The position numbers and the translations under genes are program-made. From NCBI GenBank assembly GCA_002155895.1, contig MUMD01000263.1, positions 1 to 33,606 on the forward strand: a stretch of 33,606 nt of DNA, read 5' to 3'. How positions within the stretch are numbered: the first letter of the stretch is position 1; each line of letters opens with the position of its first letter. The notes under the pieces are model-generated. The model saw nothing but the letters and a program-made list of their open reading frames with translations, did not search any database and had not been told where the DNA came from. This DNA comes from Streptomyces rochei (GTDB taxonomy: Bacteria > Actinomycetota > Actinomycetes > Streptomycetales > Streptomycetaceae). Positions 24,993 through 32,252 of this stretch are shown here, piece after piece.

Positions 24993-26512
24993 CGACCCGC
25001 CTCCTGCGTGGTGTTCAGAATGTTGACTCCCTTGAAGAGGGCGGACGGGCAGCCGTGCGACACGGCCGCCACCTGCCCGGGCTGCGCCTTGCCGCAGTTG
25101 AAGGCGCCGCCCAGGACGTACGTCTGCGGGCCCCCGACGGCCGCCATGGACCCCCAGAAGTCGGTGGTCGTCGCCTGGTAGGCCACGTCCCGCAGCTGAC
25201 CGGCGAGCCGCCCGTTCTCGATCCGGAAGAACCGCTGACCGGTGAACTGGAAGTTGTACCGCTGCATGTCGATCGACCAGGACCGGTCCCCGACGACGTA
25301 GATCCCGCGCTCCACGCCCCCGATCAGATCCTCCGTGGACAGCCCGCCGGGATCGGGCCGCAGCGACACGTTGGCCATGCGCTGCACCGGCACATGGGCG
25401 GGGGAGTCCGCGTAGGCGCACCCGTTGGACCGCTCGAACCCGGTGAGCCGGGCGATCCGCCGGTCCAGCTGGTAACCCACCAGCGTCCCGTCCTTCACCA
25501 GGTCCCAGGACTGGCCCGCCACGCCCTCGTCGTCGTACCCGATGGTCGCCAGCCCGTGCTCGGCGGTGCGGTCGCCGGTGACGTTCATCAGCTCCGAGCC
25601 GTAGCGCAACTTGCCGAGCTGGTCGAAGGTGGCGAAGGAGGTGCCGGCGTAGGCGGCCTCGTAGCCGAGGGCGCGGTCCAGCTCGGTGGCGTGCCCGATG
25701 GACTCGTGGATGGTCAGCCACAGGTTGGAGGGGTCCACGACCAGGTCGTACAGCCCGGCCTCGACACTGGGCGCCCGCATCTTCTCGGCCAGCAGCTCCG
25801 GGATCTCGGCCAGCTCGGCGTCCCAGTCCCAGCCGGTGCCGGTCAGGTACTCCCAGCCGCGTCCGGCGGGCGGCGCCAGGGTGCGCATGGAGTCGAACTC
25901 GCCGCTGGAGTCGTCCACCGACACGGCGGTCAGCACCGGGTGCAGCCGCACCCGCTGCTGGGTGGTCACGGTCCCGGCGGTGTCGGCGTAGAACTTGTTC
26001 TCGTGCACGGTGAGCAGCGAGGCGTCCACGTGGTCGACCCCGTCGGCGGCCAGCAGCCGCGCGCTCCAGTCGGCCAGCAGGGCCGACTTCTCCGTGTCCG
26101 GCACGGTGAAGGGGTCGATCTCGTACGCCGAGATCCAGGTCCGGTCGGCGTGCACGGGCTCGTCGGCCAGCTCCACCCTCTCCTTCGACCCGGCCGCCTT
26201 GATCACCTGCGCGGACAGCTTCGCCATCGCCACCGCCTGGGACGCCACCTTGGCCGCGGCGTCCATGGTCAGGTCGACCCCCGACGCGAACCCCCAGGTC
26301 CCGCCGTGCACCACGCGCACCGCGTACCCGAGGTCGGTGGTGTCCGAGGAGCCGGCGGGCTTGGCGTCCCTCAGGCGCCAGGAGGCGTTGCGCACCCGCT
26401 CCAGCCGGAAGTCGGCGTGGTCCGCGCCGAGCGCCCGTGCCCGGGCCAGGGCGGCGTCGGCGAGGGCGCGCAGGGGGAGTGCGGTGAAGGCTTCGTCGAT
26501 GCTATGAGGCAC
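24989..26512 (-). CDS. tldD: TldD metalloprotease subunit
   Basis: 507 residues with the zinc motif HESIGH (H269, E270, H274) in LTIHESIGHATELD, and a C-terminal segment FNCGKAQPGQVAAVSHGCP whose Cys is at the place of the third metal ligand. The N-terminal domain begins MPHSIDEAFTALPLRALADAAL. With TldE it should form a proteolytic chamber admitting only extended peptides (known for the E. coli pair). GTG at 26512 is the preferred start; an open frame to 26632 has no better site. Head of a two-gene coupled operon, divergent from fabG across 271 nt. Confidence 0.93.
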   Translation of the reverse strand: MPHSIDEAFTALPLRALADAALARARALGADHADFRLERVRNASWRLRDAKPAGSSDTTDLGYAVRVVHGGTWGFASGVDLTMDAAAKVASQAVAMAKLSAQVIKAAGSKERVELADEPVHADRTWISAYEIDPFTVPDTEKSALLADWSARLLAADGVDHVDASLLTVHENKFYADTAGTVTTQQRVRLHPVLTAVSVDDSSGEFDSMRTLAPPAGRGWEYLTGTGWDWDAELAEIPELLAEKMRAPSVEAGLYDLVVDPSNLWLTIHESIGHATELDRALGYEAAYAGTSFATFDQLGKLRYGSELMNVTGDRTAEHGLATIGYDDEGVAGQSWDLVKDGTLVGYQLDRRIARLTGFERSNGCAYADSPAHVPVQRMANVSLRPDPGGLSTEDLIGGVERGIYVVGDRSWSIDMQRYNFQFTGQRFFRIENGRLAGQLRDVAYQATTTDFWGSMAAVGGPQTYVLGGAFNCGKAQPGQVAAVSHGCPSALFKGVNILNTTQEAGR

Positions 26513-26783
26513 CTGCGTCTCTTTCTGTCGACTGGACGAGGTCGGGGCGCACCGGGCCGGTGTGTCCGTGGTCGCTCCGATCATGTCGTCCATTCCGCCC
26601 CCGGACCAGAGGTTTCCGACCGGTGCGCGCACGGTTCTGTAGGGACCCGACAGTCACTCCCGTAAGCCACTGTGGGTGCCCGAATGTCCCCGGCCGGTCC
26701 CCGACCGATAGGTTTTCGAGGAAGCCGCCTGCTCTCCACGGGTCCGGGCGGGTGTGCCAGAACGCTATGGAAAGGGTGATCCG

Positions 26784-27488
26784 TTGAGCCGCTCGGTTCT
26801 CGTCACCGGAGGAAACCGGGGCATCGGCCTCGCCATCGCCCGCGCATTCGCCGACGCCGGCGACAAGGTCGCGATCACGTACCGCTCGGGTGAGCCGCCC
26901 GCCGGCTTCCTGGCCGTCAAGTGCGACATCACCGACAGTGAGCAGGTGGAGCAGGCCTACAAGGAGATCGAGGAGACCCACGGTCCCGTCGAGGTCCTCG
27001 TCGCCAACGCCGGCGTCACCAAGGACCAGCTCCTGATGCGGATGTCGGAGGAGGACTTCACCTCGGTCGTCGACACCAACCTCACCGGCACCTTCCGCGT
27101 CGTCAAGCGCGCCAACCGCGGCATGCTGCGGGCCAAGAAGGGCCGCGTCGTGCTCATCTCGTCGGTGGTCGGGCTCCTCGGCTCCGCGGGGCAGGCGAAC
27201 TACGCCGCCTCCAAGGCCGCCCTGGTCGGCTTCGCGCGCTCCCTCGCCCGTGAGCTGGGGTCGCGCAACATCACCTTCAACGTCGTCGCGCCCGGTTTCG
27301 TCGACACCGACATGACCCGGGAGCTCACCGAGGAGCAGCAGACGAAGATCCTCGCGCAGGTGCCGCTGGCGCGGTACGCGCGGCCGGAGGAGATCGCCGC
27401 GACGGTGCGGTTCCTCACCTCGGACGACGCCTCGTACATCACTGGAGCCGTCATTCCCGTTGACGGCGGACTGGGAATGGGTCACTGA
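26784..27488 (+). CDS. fabG: 3-oxoacyl-ACP reductase
   Basis: 234 residues, SDR fold. Cofactor motif TGGNRGIG, NAG in ANAGVTKDQLL, and catalytic Ser/Tyr/Lys in LISSVVGLLGSAGQANYAASK; the C-terminus ends VDGGLGMGH. It reduces 3-oxoacyl-ACP in fatty acid synthase II. Immediate linkage to an InhA/FabI-type reductase mirrors the mycobacterial mabA-inhA pair and supports the FAS II assignment. The start is taken as TTG at 26784 (AAAGG about 9 nt upstream), giving N-terminus SRSVLVTGG; a longer in-frame start at 26754 is less likely. A TAGGTT box at 26709-26714 is a possible -10. Confidence 0.94.
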   Translation: MSRSVLVTGGNRGIGLAIARAFADAGDKVAITYRSGEPPAGFLAVKCDITDSEQVEQAYKEIEETHGPVEVLVANAGVTKDQLLMRMSEEDFTSVVDTNLTGTFRVVKRANRGMLRAKKGRVVLISSVVGLLGSAGQANYAASKAALVGFARSLARELGSRNITFNVVAPGFVDTDMTRELTEEQQTKILAQVPLARYARPEEIAATVRFLTSDDASYITGAVIPVDGGLGMGH

Positions 27489-27493
27489 TCACC

Positions 27494-28261
27494 ATGAGCG
27501 GAATTCTCGAGGGCAAGCGCGTCCTGATCACCGGTGTGCTGATGGAGTCCTCCATCGCCTTCCACGCCGCCAAGCTGGCCCAGGAGCAGGGTGCCGAGAT
27601 CATCCTGACCGCGTTCCCGCGGCCCACGCTGACCGAGCGCATCGCCAAGAAGCTGCCCAAGCCCACCAAGGTCATCGAGCTGGACGTCACCAACGACGAG
27701 CACCTCGGACGCCTGGCCGACGTCGTCGGCGAGGAGCTGGGCGGCCTCGACGGCGTCGTCCACTCCATCGGCTTCGCCCCGCAGGACGCGCTCGGCGGCA
27801 ACTTCCTGAACACGCCGTTCGAGTCGGTCGCCACCGCCATGCACGTCTCGGCGTACTCCCTGAAGTCGCTGACCATGGCCTGCCTGCCGCTGATGCAGAA
27901 CGGCGGCTCCGTCGTCGGCCTCACCTTCGACGCGCAGTACGCCTGGCCGCAGTACGACTGGATGGGCCCGGCCAAGGCCGCGCTGGAGGCCACCAGCCGC
28001 TACATGGCCCGTGACCTGGGCAAGCAGAACATCCGCTGCAACCTGGTCTCGGCGGGCCCGATCGGCTCCATGGCCGCCAAGTCCATCCCGGGCTTCGGGG
28101 AGCTGGCCTCGGTGTGGGACAGCCGGTCCCCGCTGGAGTGGGACCTGAAGGACCCGGAGCCGGCCGGCCGCGGGATCGTCGCGCTGCTCAGCGACTGGTT
28201 CCCGAAGACCACCGGCGAGATCGTCCACGTGGACGGCGGTCTGCACGCCATCGGCGCCTGA
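27494..28261 (+). CDS. inhA: Enoyl-ACP reductase (InhA/FabI type)
   Basis: 255 residues. The NADH-binding segment ITGVLMESSIAFHAAKLAQEQG has the modified glycine motif of enoyl-ACP reductases. Catalytic Y-x6-K occurs in YDWMGPAK, preceded by LTFDAQYAW. The C-terminus is GGLHAIGA. It catalyses the last step of each FAS II elongation cycle; InhA is the isoniazid and triclosan target in mycobacteria. It starts 5 nt after fabG, with GGGAATGGG upstream as ribosome site, so the pair is one operon, closed by a hairpin at 28277-28304. Confidence 0.95.
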   Translation: MSGILEGKRVLITGVLMESSIAFHAAKLAQEQGAEIILTAFPRPTLTERIAKKLPKPTKVIELDVTNDEHLGRLADVVGEELGGLDGVVHSIGFAPQDALGGNFLNTPFESVATAMHVSAYSLKSLTMACLPLMQNGGSVVGLTFDAQYAWPQYDWMGPAKAALEATSRYMARDLGKQNIRCNLVSAGPIGSMAAKSIPGFGELASVWDSRSPLEWDLKDPEPAGRGIVALLSDWFPKTTGEIVHVDGGLHAIGA

Positions 28262-28276
28262 CGGACGTCCGGACCG

Positions 28277-28304
28277 GGGCCCGCATCCACCAGGGTGCGG
28301 GCCC
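28277..28304 (+). terminator. Terminator of the fabG-inhA operon
   Basis: A 12-bp stem with one T-G wobble, arms 28277-28288 (GGGCCCGCATCC) and 28293-28304, with loop ACCA, 15 nt after the inhA stop. Confidence 0.8.
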
Positions 28305-28430
28305 TCGGCGTGTCACCGGCGCGGGTCACCCGTTCGGCTCAACCGGCCGGGCGTCCGGACCGGCAACGCCGCAGGCTGGAGTACGAGTTCACCACGCGCT
28401 TCCCCTCCCCAGCCGGCCGAGGAGGTCCCT

Positions 28431-28763
28431 GTGCGTCCACTCCACCGTCCGGTCTGCGCCGCTCTCGCCGTCGCCTGCGTGCTGATCCTCCCGGCCGAAG
28501 CGGCGGCCCACGCGGCCGTGCCCGCCGAGTCCTCCGGCGCCGCGTGCCGGGTCCGCGTAGAGGCGTCCGACGTGACCGCCTACTGCCACAACCCGTACCC
28601 GGAGCCCGACCACGTGCGCCTGCACGTCGAGTGCGCTCGCTGGTGGGACCTGGACGGCGACACCTTCCCGGTGGTGGCCGGCCCCGCGCAGACCGTCCGC
28701 CTCGACGGCCGGTGCTGGAAGGAGGTCCGGGCGGCCTGGGTCAGCCACGCGCGGGAGAGCTGA
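28431..28763 (+). CDS. Small secreted protein with four cysteines, unknown function
   Basis: 110 residues. The signal peptide (RPLHRPVCAALAVACVLILPAEAAAHA) is likely cleaved near residue 27. The mature part, about 83 residues, has four cysteines (39, 52, 68, 95) that could form two disulfides, and a Trp-rich core (CARWWDLDGDTFP). No family recognised. GTG start with GGAGG five nt upstream. Its last 23 nt overlap the 3' end of the convergent FadR-type regulator gene, so the two transcripts are complementary there. Codon bias favours it being real. Confidence 0.75.
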   Translation: MRPLHRPVCAALAVACVLILPAEAAAHAAVPAESSGAACRVRVEASDVTAYCHNPYPEPDHVRLHVECARWWDLDGDTFPVVAGPAQTVRLDGRCWKEVRAAWVSHARES

Positions 28764-29433
28764 GCCGCCCCGCGCGGCACTGGAACGGGTAGCCCGCGGC
28801 CTCCGCGTGGGCGGTCTCGGCGTCCCCCTCGCGGATCGCGTCGACCAGCCGGGTGTGGTCCATGCGCGTCTCCGGCGTCAGCTCGCCACCGACGTCCACG
28901 CGCAGCCAGTCCCGCATCACCTCGCCCAGGTCCGCGTACATCGCGGTCATCACGTCGTTGTGCGAGGCCGCCACGACGGCGAGGTGGAAGGTCGAGTCCG
29001 CCGTCACGTACGCCTCCGGGTCGCCCGACCGCCACGCCTCCTCGCGGCGGGCGAGGAGCGCGTCGAGCTGCCTGAGGTCCTTCTCCGTGCGCCGCTCCGC
29101 GGCCAGCCGCGCGGCGGCCGACTCCAGCGTGGAGCGCAGCTCGGCGATGTGCACGGGGTCGGCCTCGGCGAAGCGGCGCTGCATCACGCCGGCCAGCTCG
29201 CTGGTCGCCACGACGTACGTCCCGGAGCCCTGGCGGATGTCCAGCAGACCGTTGTGGGCCAGGGCGCGGACCGCCTCGCGGACCGTGTTCCGCGCCACCC
29301 CGAGCTGGTCGACCAGCTCGGGCTCGGTCGGGATGCGCGAACCGACCGGCCACTCGCCCGAGGCGATCTGCTGCCGCAGTGCCGCGATGACCTGCTCGGA
29401 CAGCGCCGAGCGACGGGGATGACTCAGAGGCAT
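28741..29433 (-). CDS. FadR/GntR-family transcriptional regulator (FCD domain)
   Basis: 230 residues. The winged HTH (about 10-75) has PTEPELVDQLGVARNTVREAVRALAHNGLLDIRQGSGTYV split over residues 35-74, typical of GntR. The all-helical FCD ligand domain (about 95-215) has D146 and H150 (DSTFH) and H193 (DHTRL) as likely metal or effector ligands. The final His usual near the C-terminus seems replaced (Tyr215), which may change metal use. It is divergent from an MFS transporter with a 70-nt gap containing an AT-rich palindrome, so it probably represses that transporter. ATG with AAGGTGAG upstream. The gene ends overlapping the secreted-protein gene. Confidence 0.9.
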   Translation of the reverse strand: MPLSHPRRSALSEQVIAALRQQIASGEWPVGSRIPTEPELVDQLGVARNTVREAVRALAHNGLLDIRQGSGTYVVATSELAGVMQRRFAEADPVHIAELRSTLESAAARLAAERRTEKDLRQLDALLARREEAWRSGDPEAYVTADSTFHLAVVAASHNDVMTAMYADLGEVMRDWLRVDVGGELTPETRMDHTRLVDAIREGDAETAHAEAAGYPFQCRAGRLSSPARG

Positions 29434-29474
29434 GGCTCACCTTCGGGCGCGGATCGACGAGCGAGTGGGCAATC

Positions 29475-29489
29475 AATCATCCCATGATT
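29475..29489. promoter_or_regulatory. Operator-like palindrome between the FadR-type regulator and the transporter
   Basis: AATCAT (29475-29480), CCC, ATGATT (29484-29489) is a perfect 6+6 inverted repeat, strikingly AT-rich for this genome. GntR/FadR proteins typically bind short palindromes of this size beside their own gene. It lies just upstream of the transporter's -10-like box, where binding would block transcription. Function is inference. Confidence 0.55.
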
Positions 29490-29490
29490 C

Positions 29491-29496
29491 TATGAT
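29491..29496 (+). promoter_or_regulatory. Putative -10 element of the MFS transporter gene
   Basis: TATGAT lies 7 nt before the ATG at 29504. That distance would put the transcript start at or next to the start codon, giving a leaderless mRNA. No clear -35 hexamer is seen. Confidence 0.45.
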
Positions 29497-29503
29497 GGGC
29501 CCC

Positions 29504-30907
29504 ATGGCTAGTGACGAAACCCGGACGGGAACGCGGACGGAAGGGCGGACCGAGACGCCGACACGGACCACGCGCTCCACGCCCCCCGGTGAACCGGCGG
29601 CGCGGGACGCCCGGGTACCCGGGCCGGCGCCCGAGGCCACCGGCACGCGTGCGTGGACCCCGTGGAGGGTCCGCCTGCTCGTCCTCGGCATCGTGCTGGC
29701 CGCGGTCAATCTGCGCCCCGCCATCACGAGCCTGGGCGCGCTCCTGGAAGAGGTCCGCGACGGACTCGGCATGAGCGGCAGCGTGGCCGGACTGCTCACC
29801 TCCGTGCCCCCGCTCTGCTTCGCCGTCTTCGGGGTCGCCGCCCCGCGCCTGGCCCGCCGCTTCGGCCCCGGCGCGGTGGTCTTCGGCGGCATGGTCGCCA
29901 TCACCGCCGGCCTGCTGATACGCCCGTACGCGGGCGGCACCGCGGGCTTCCTGGCCGCCACCGCCCTCGCCCTGATGGGCATCGCGCTCAGCAACGTCCT
30001 GATGCCGGTCATCGTCAAGCGCTTCTTCCCCGACCGGGTCGGCTCCATGACCGGCCTCTACTCGATGGCCCTCGCCTTCGGCACCTCGATCGCCGCCGCG
30101 GCGACCGTGCCGATGACGGACGCGCTGGGCGGGCACTGGCAGCCCGGCCTCGCGGTGTGGGCCGCGCTGGGCGCTGCCGCCGCCCTGTCGTGGATTCCGT
30201 TCGTACGGGCCCGCAAGGCGTCGGCGTCCGCCGGGTCTCCCGCGCACACCGGGTCCGCCGGGACCACGGAGTCCGCCGGGTCCGGCGCCCCGCGCGCGGA
30301 CGCTCCGGCCGAGCAGCCCCCGCTGCGCATCACCCGCAGCCGTACGGCCTGGGCGCTCGCGGTCTTCTTCGGCCTCCAGGCCACCGCCGCGTACATCACG
30401 ATGGGCTGGATGGCCCAGATCTTCCGGGACGCGGGCGTGTCCGCCGGCACCGCCGGACTGCTGCTCGCCGTGATCATGGTCATGGGCGTGCCGCTCGCCT
30501 TCGTCATCCCCCGCGTGGCCACCCGCCTGCCCCACCAGGGGCCGATCGTGCTCGTCCTCGGCGTGTGCGGACTGGCCGGGTACGCGGGCCTGTACTTCGC
30601 GCCGGCCGGCGGCGCCTGGCTCTGGGCCCTGCTCCTCGGCGTCTCCAACTGCGCCTTCCCGCTCGCGCTGACCATGGTCGGCATGCGGGCCAGGACCGGC
30701 GCGGGCGTCGCCCAGCTGTCCGCCTTCGCGCAGAGCACCGGCTACCTGATCTCCATCCCGGGGCCGCTGCTGGTGGGCGTGCTCTACCAGCACAGCGGGG
30801 GCTGGGGCCTGCCGATCGCGCTGATGAGCGCCCTCATGGTGCCGCAGATCGTGGTGGGCGTCCTGGCGGGGCGCGACCGCACGGTGGAGGACGAGGCGGC
30901 CCGCTGA
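29504..30907 (+). CDS. MFS transporter, CynX/NimT family
   Basis: 467 residues with about 12 transmembrane helices after a 55-residue hydrophilic, Thr/Arg/Pro-rich N-terminus. The first helix region LGIVLAAVNLRPAITSLGALLEEVRDGLGMS is the CynX/NimT hallmark (cyanate and 2-nitroimidazole transporter family). The central loop (about 246-285) is Ala/Ser/Gly/Thr-rich. Substrate unknown. The start is uncertain: ATG at 29504 has no Shine-Dalgarno, but a TATGAT box 7 nt upstream suggests leaderless translation; ATGs at 29492 and 29495 lie in or against that box. Expected to be controlled by the divergent FadR-type regulator. A 38-codon membrane microprotein gene follows after 47 nt. Confidence 0.88.
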   Translation: MASDETRTGTRTEGRTETPTRTTRSTPPGEPAARDARVPGPAPEATGTRAWTPWRVRLLVLGIVLAAVNLRPAITSLGALLEEVRDGLGMSGSVAGLLTSVPPLCFAVFGVAAPRLARRFGPGAVVFGGMVAITAGLLIRPYAGGTAGFLAATALALMGIALSNVLMPVIVKRFFPDRVGSMTGLYSMALAFGTSIAAAATVPMTDALGGHWQPGLAVWAALGAAAALSWIPFVRARKASASAGSPAHTGSAGTTESAGSGAPRADAPAEQPPLRITRSRTAWALAVFFGLQATAAYITMGWMAQIFRDAGVSAGTAGLLLAVIMVMGVPLAFVIPRVATRLPHQGPIVLVLGVCGLAGYAGLYFAPAGGAWLWALLLGVSNCAFPLALTMVGMRARTGAGVAQLSAFAQSTGYLISIPGPLLVGVLYQHSGGWGLPIALMSALMVPQIVVGVLAGRDRTVEDEAAR

Positions 30908-30954
30908 CCGGGACCGCCGTCCGGGGCGGGGACGACGGATGCGAGACTTGCCCC

Positions 30955-31071
30955 ATGCCAGTCCTCGACCCGAACCCGCAGCACGGCCAGAAGAAGATGC
31001 TGATCGTCTTCGGCTCCTTCCTCGCGATCTTCGTGATCATCGGCATCGTGGCGACGATCGCCTCGCCGTGA
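30955..31071 (+). CDS. 38-residue membrane microprotein (SGM_5486 transporter-associated family)
   Basis: 38 residues: hydrophilic PVLDPNPQHGQKK, then one transmembrane helix MLIVFGSFLAIFVIIGIVATI. I recognise it as the short protein annotated as SGM_5486 family transporter-associated, found next to this MFS gene in Streptomyces. It lies 47 nt downstream of the transporter, so co-transcription is likely. A role in assembly or regulation of the transporter is inference. The initiation site has no clear ribosome sequence. Confidence 0.75.
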   Translation: MPVLDPNPQHGQKKMLIVFGSFLAIFVIIGIVATIASP

Positions 31072-31128
31072 CGGCGGCCGTGACCGCGGCCGGGCCCGCC
31101 CGCGGCTCCCTGTCGGCCGGCCGGGGGT

Positions 31129-31154
31129 GGGGTTAACCCCCCGTCCCCTAGGGG
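31129..31154. promoter_or_regulatory. Two adjacent palindromes followed by GGGT direct repeats
   Basis: GGGGTTAACCCC (31129-31140) and CCCCTAGGGG (31145-31154) are perfect palindromes 4 nt apart. Direct repeats of AGGGTC follow (about 31158-31170). They lie about 135 nt upstream of a small membrane protein gene, in a 216-nt gap without other genes. A regulator-binding site is the likely meaning; the regulator is unknown. Confidence 0.45.
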
Positions 31155-31287
31155 GTGAGGGTCAGGGTCAAGTGGGTGGATCTCCGGATGGGTTGGCGCC
31201 CGTGGAGCCCGTAGTTTCGAGGTGTGCCCGCGTCACGCGGGCCGCGGAGCACGGACCAGGGACGCCCGAAGACCAGCGGAGGCACTC

Positions 31288-31494
31288 ATGTCGGCCCCTA
31301 CCCACACCCGGCCTCCCCAGGCGACCCGGGGCGGCGTGGACATCCGCCTGCCCTGGTGGGCCCTCGCGCTGCCCGTCCTCGCCTTCGTGACCCTGCTCCT
31401 GCTGATCCTCAACCCCGCCGAGGCCCACGCCGCCGCGGACGAGCCCGCGCTCGCCCCCCTCCTGGAGTGGCTGCGGCAGCTGACCGCGCGCTGA
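31288..31494 (+). CDS. Small single-pass membrane protein, unknown function
   Basis: 68 residues: hydrophilic N-terminus THTRPPQATRGGVDIRL, one transmembrane helix (about 23-42, WWALALPVLAFVTLLLLIL), then an external or internal amphipathic segment PALAPLLEWLRQLTAR. An AHA site after the helix means it could alternatively be a secreted peptide with a long signal sequence. GCGGAGG sits 5 nt before the ATG, which makes the gene credible despite its size. No family recognised. Confidence 0.65.
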   Translation: MSAPTHTRPPQATRGGVDIRLPWWALALPVLAFVTLLLLILNPAEAHAAADEPALAPLLEWLRQLTAR

Positions 31495-31586
31495 GGCCGG
31501 GCCGCGCCCCGACGTACGCCGACCGCGGTGAATCCGCATGTCAACTCCCTGCGCCCCGTGGCCTGTTTCATGCGAAGCTGGATGAC

Positions 31587-32105
31587 ATGAGCGTCGCAGA
31601 ATCCCGCAGGATCGTCCTCTTCCGGCATGCGAAAGCCGACTGGCCACAGGTGACCGACCACGAGCGGCCGCTCGCCGAGCGGGGCCGGAAGGACGCCGCA
31701 GAGGCCGGACGCCGGCTGGCGGACACCGGAGTCCCCTTCGACCAGGCCCTGTGCTCCACCTCCACCCGGACCCGCGAGACCTGGAAGCTCGCCGTCGCGG
31801 AGTTCCCGCAGCGGCCGAAAACCGTCTACGAGGAGCGGATCTACGAGGCCTCGCCCGGCGAGCTGATCGCCGTCCTCAACGAGACCCCCGACGACCTGCG
31901 CAACGTCCTGGTGATCGGCCACAACCCGGGCATGGAAGGACTCGCCGAGATCCTGGCCGGCTCGGCCGACGAGGACGTCCGCGAGCGGATGGGCCGCCGC
32001 GGCTTCCCGACCGCCGCCTTCGCCGTGCTGACCTTCACCGGTTCCTGGAAGGACGTGGAGCCGGGCGTGGCCTCCCTGGTCGACTACTGGGCGCCGACCG
32101 ACTGA
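31587..32105 (+). CDS. SixA-type histidine phosphatase
   Basis: 172 residues of the histidine phosphatase superfamily. The catalytic motif is RHAKADW (R13, H14), the RHA-K form typical of SixA instead of the RHG of phosphoglycerate mutases. A second Arg lies in STRTRET (58-64) and the second catalytic His is H112 in VIGHNPGME. E. coli SixA acts on phosphohistidine of signalling proteins; the target here is unknown. The ATG at 31587 gives the family-standard length. The ribosome site is weak (CTGGA). Confidence 0.9.
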   Translation: MSVAESRRIVLFRHAKADWPQVTDHERPLAERGRKDAAEAGRRLADTGVPFDQALCSTSTRTRETWKLAVAEFPQRPKTVYEERIYEASPGELIAVLNETPDDLRNVLVIGHNPGMEGLAEILAGSADEDVRERMGRRGFPTAAFAVLTFTGSWKDVEPGVASLVDYWAPTD

Positions 32106-32106
32106 G

Positions 32107-32134
32107 CACCCCGCCGGGCGGGCCCGGCGGGGTG
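32107..32134. terminator. Hairpin between sixA-like gene and serB
   Basis: A 12-bp stem, arms 32107-32118 (CACCCCGCCGGG) and 32123-32134, with loop CGGG, two nt after the sixA-like stop. Convergent with serB, so it may act on both strands. Confidence 0.75.
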
Positions 32135-32203
32135 GCGTCCACGGTTCACGGCCCTCGTCGCGGCCTTTGCGGTCCGCCTGTCGGCCCGTCCGTCGCTCCG
32201 CCT

Positions 32204-32233
32204 GTCGGCCCCCCGTCGGCCCCCCGTCGGCCC
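32204..32233. repeat. Short tandem repeat, 11-nt unit
   Basis: GTCGGCCCCCC is repeated at 32204 and 32215, with a partial third copy from 32226, and a diverged relative near 32180. It lies between the convergent genes, just after the serB stop. Probably slippage-prone GC sequence without function. Confidence 0.6.
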
Positions 32234-32252
32234 GGCCCGGCGGGCGGCGCGG

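Noticed and set aside
26502..27485. A 327-codon minus-strand frame opposite fabG
   Set aside because: Opposite a gene with full SDR catalytic motifs; no recognisable domain.
32204..32233. CRISPR-like or regulatory repeat between sixA-like gene and serB
   Set aside because: The 11-nt GC units are directly abutting with no spacers; it fits simple polymerase slippage.
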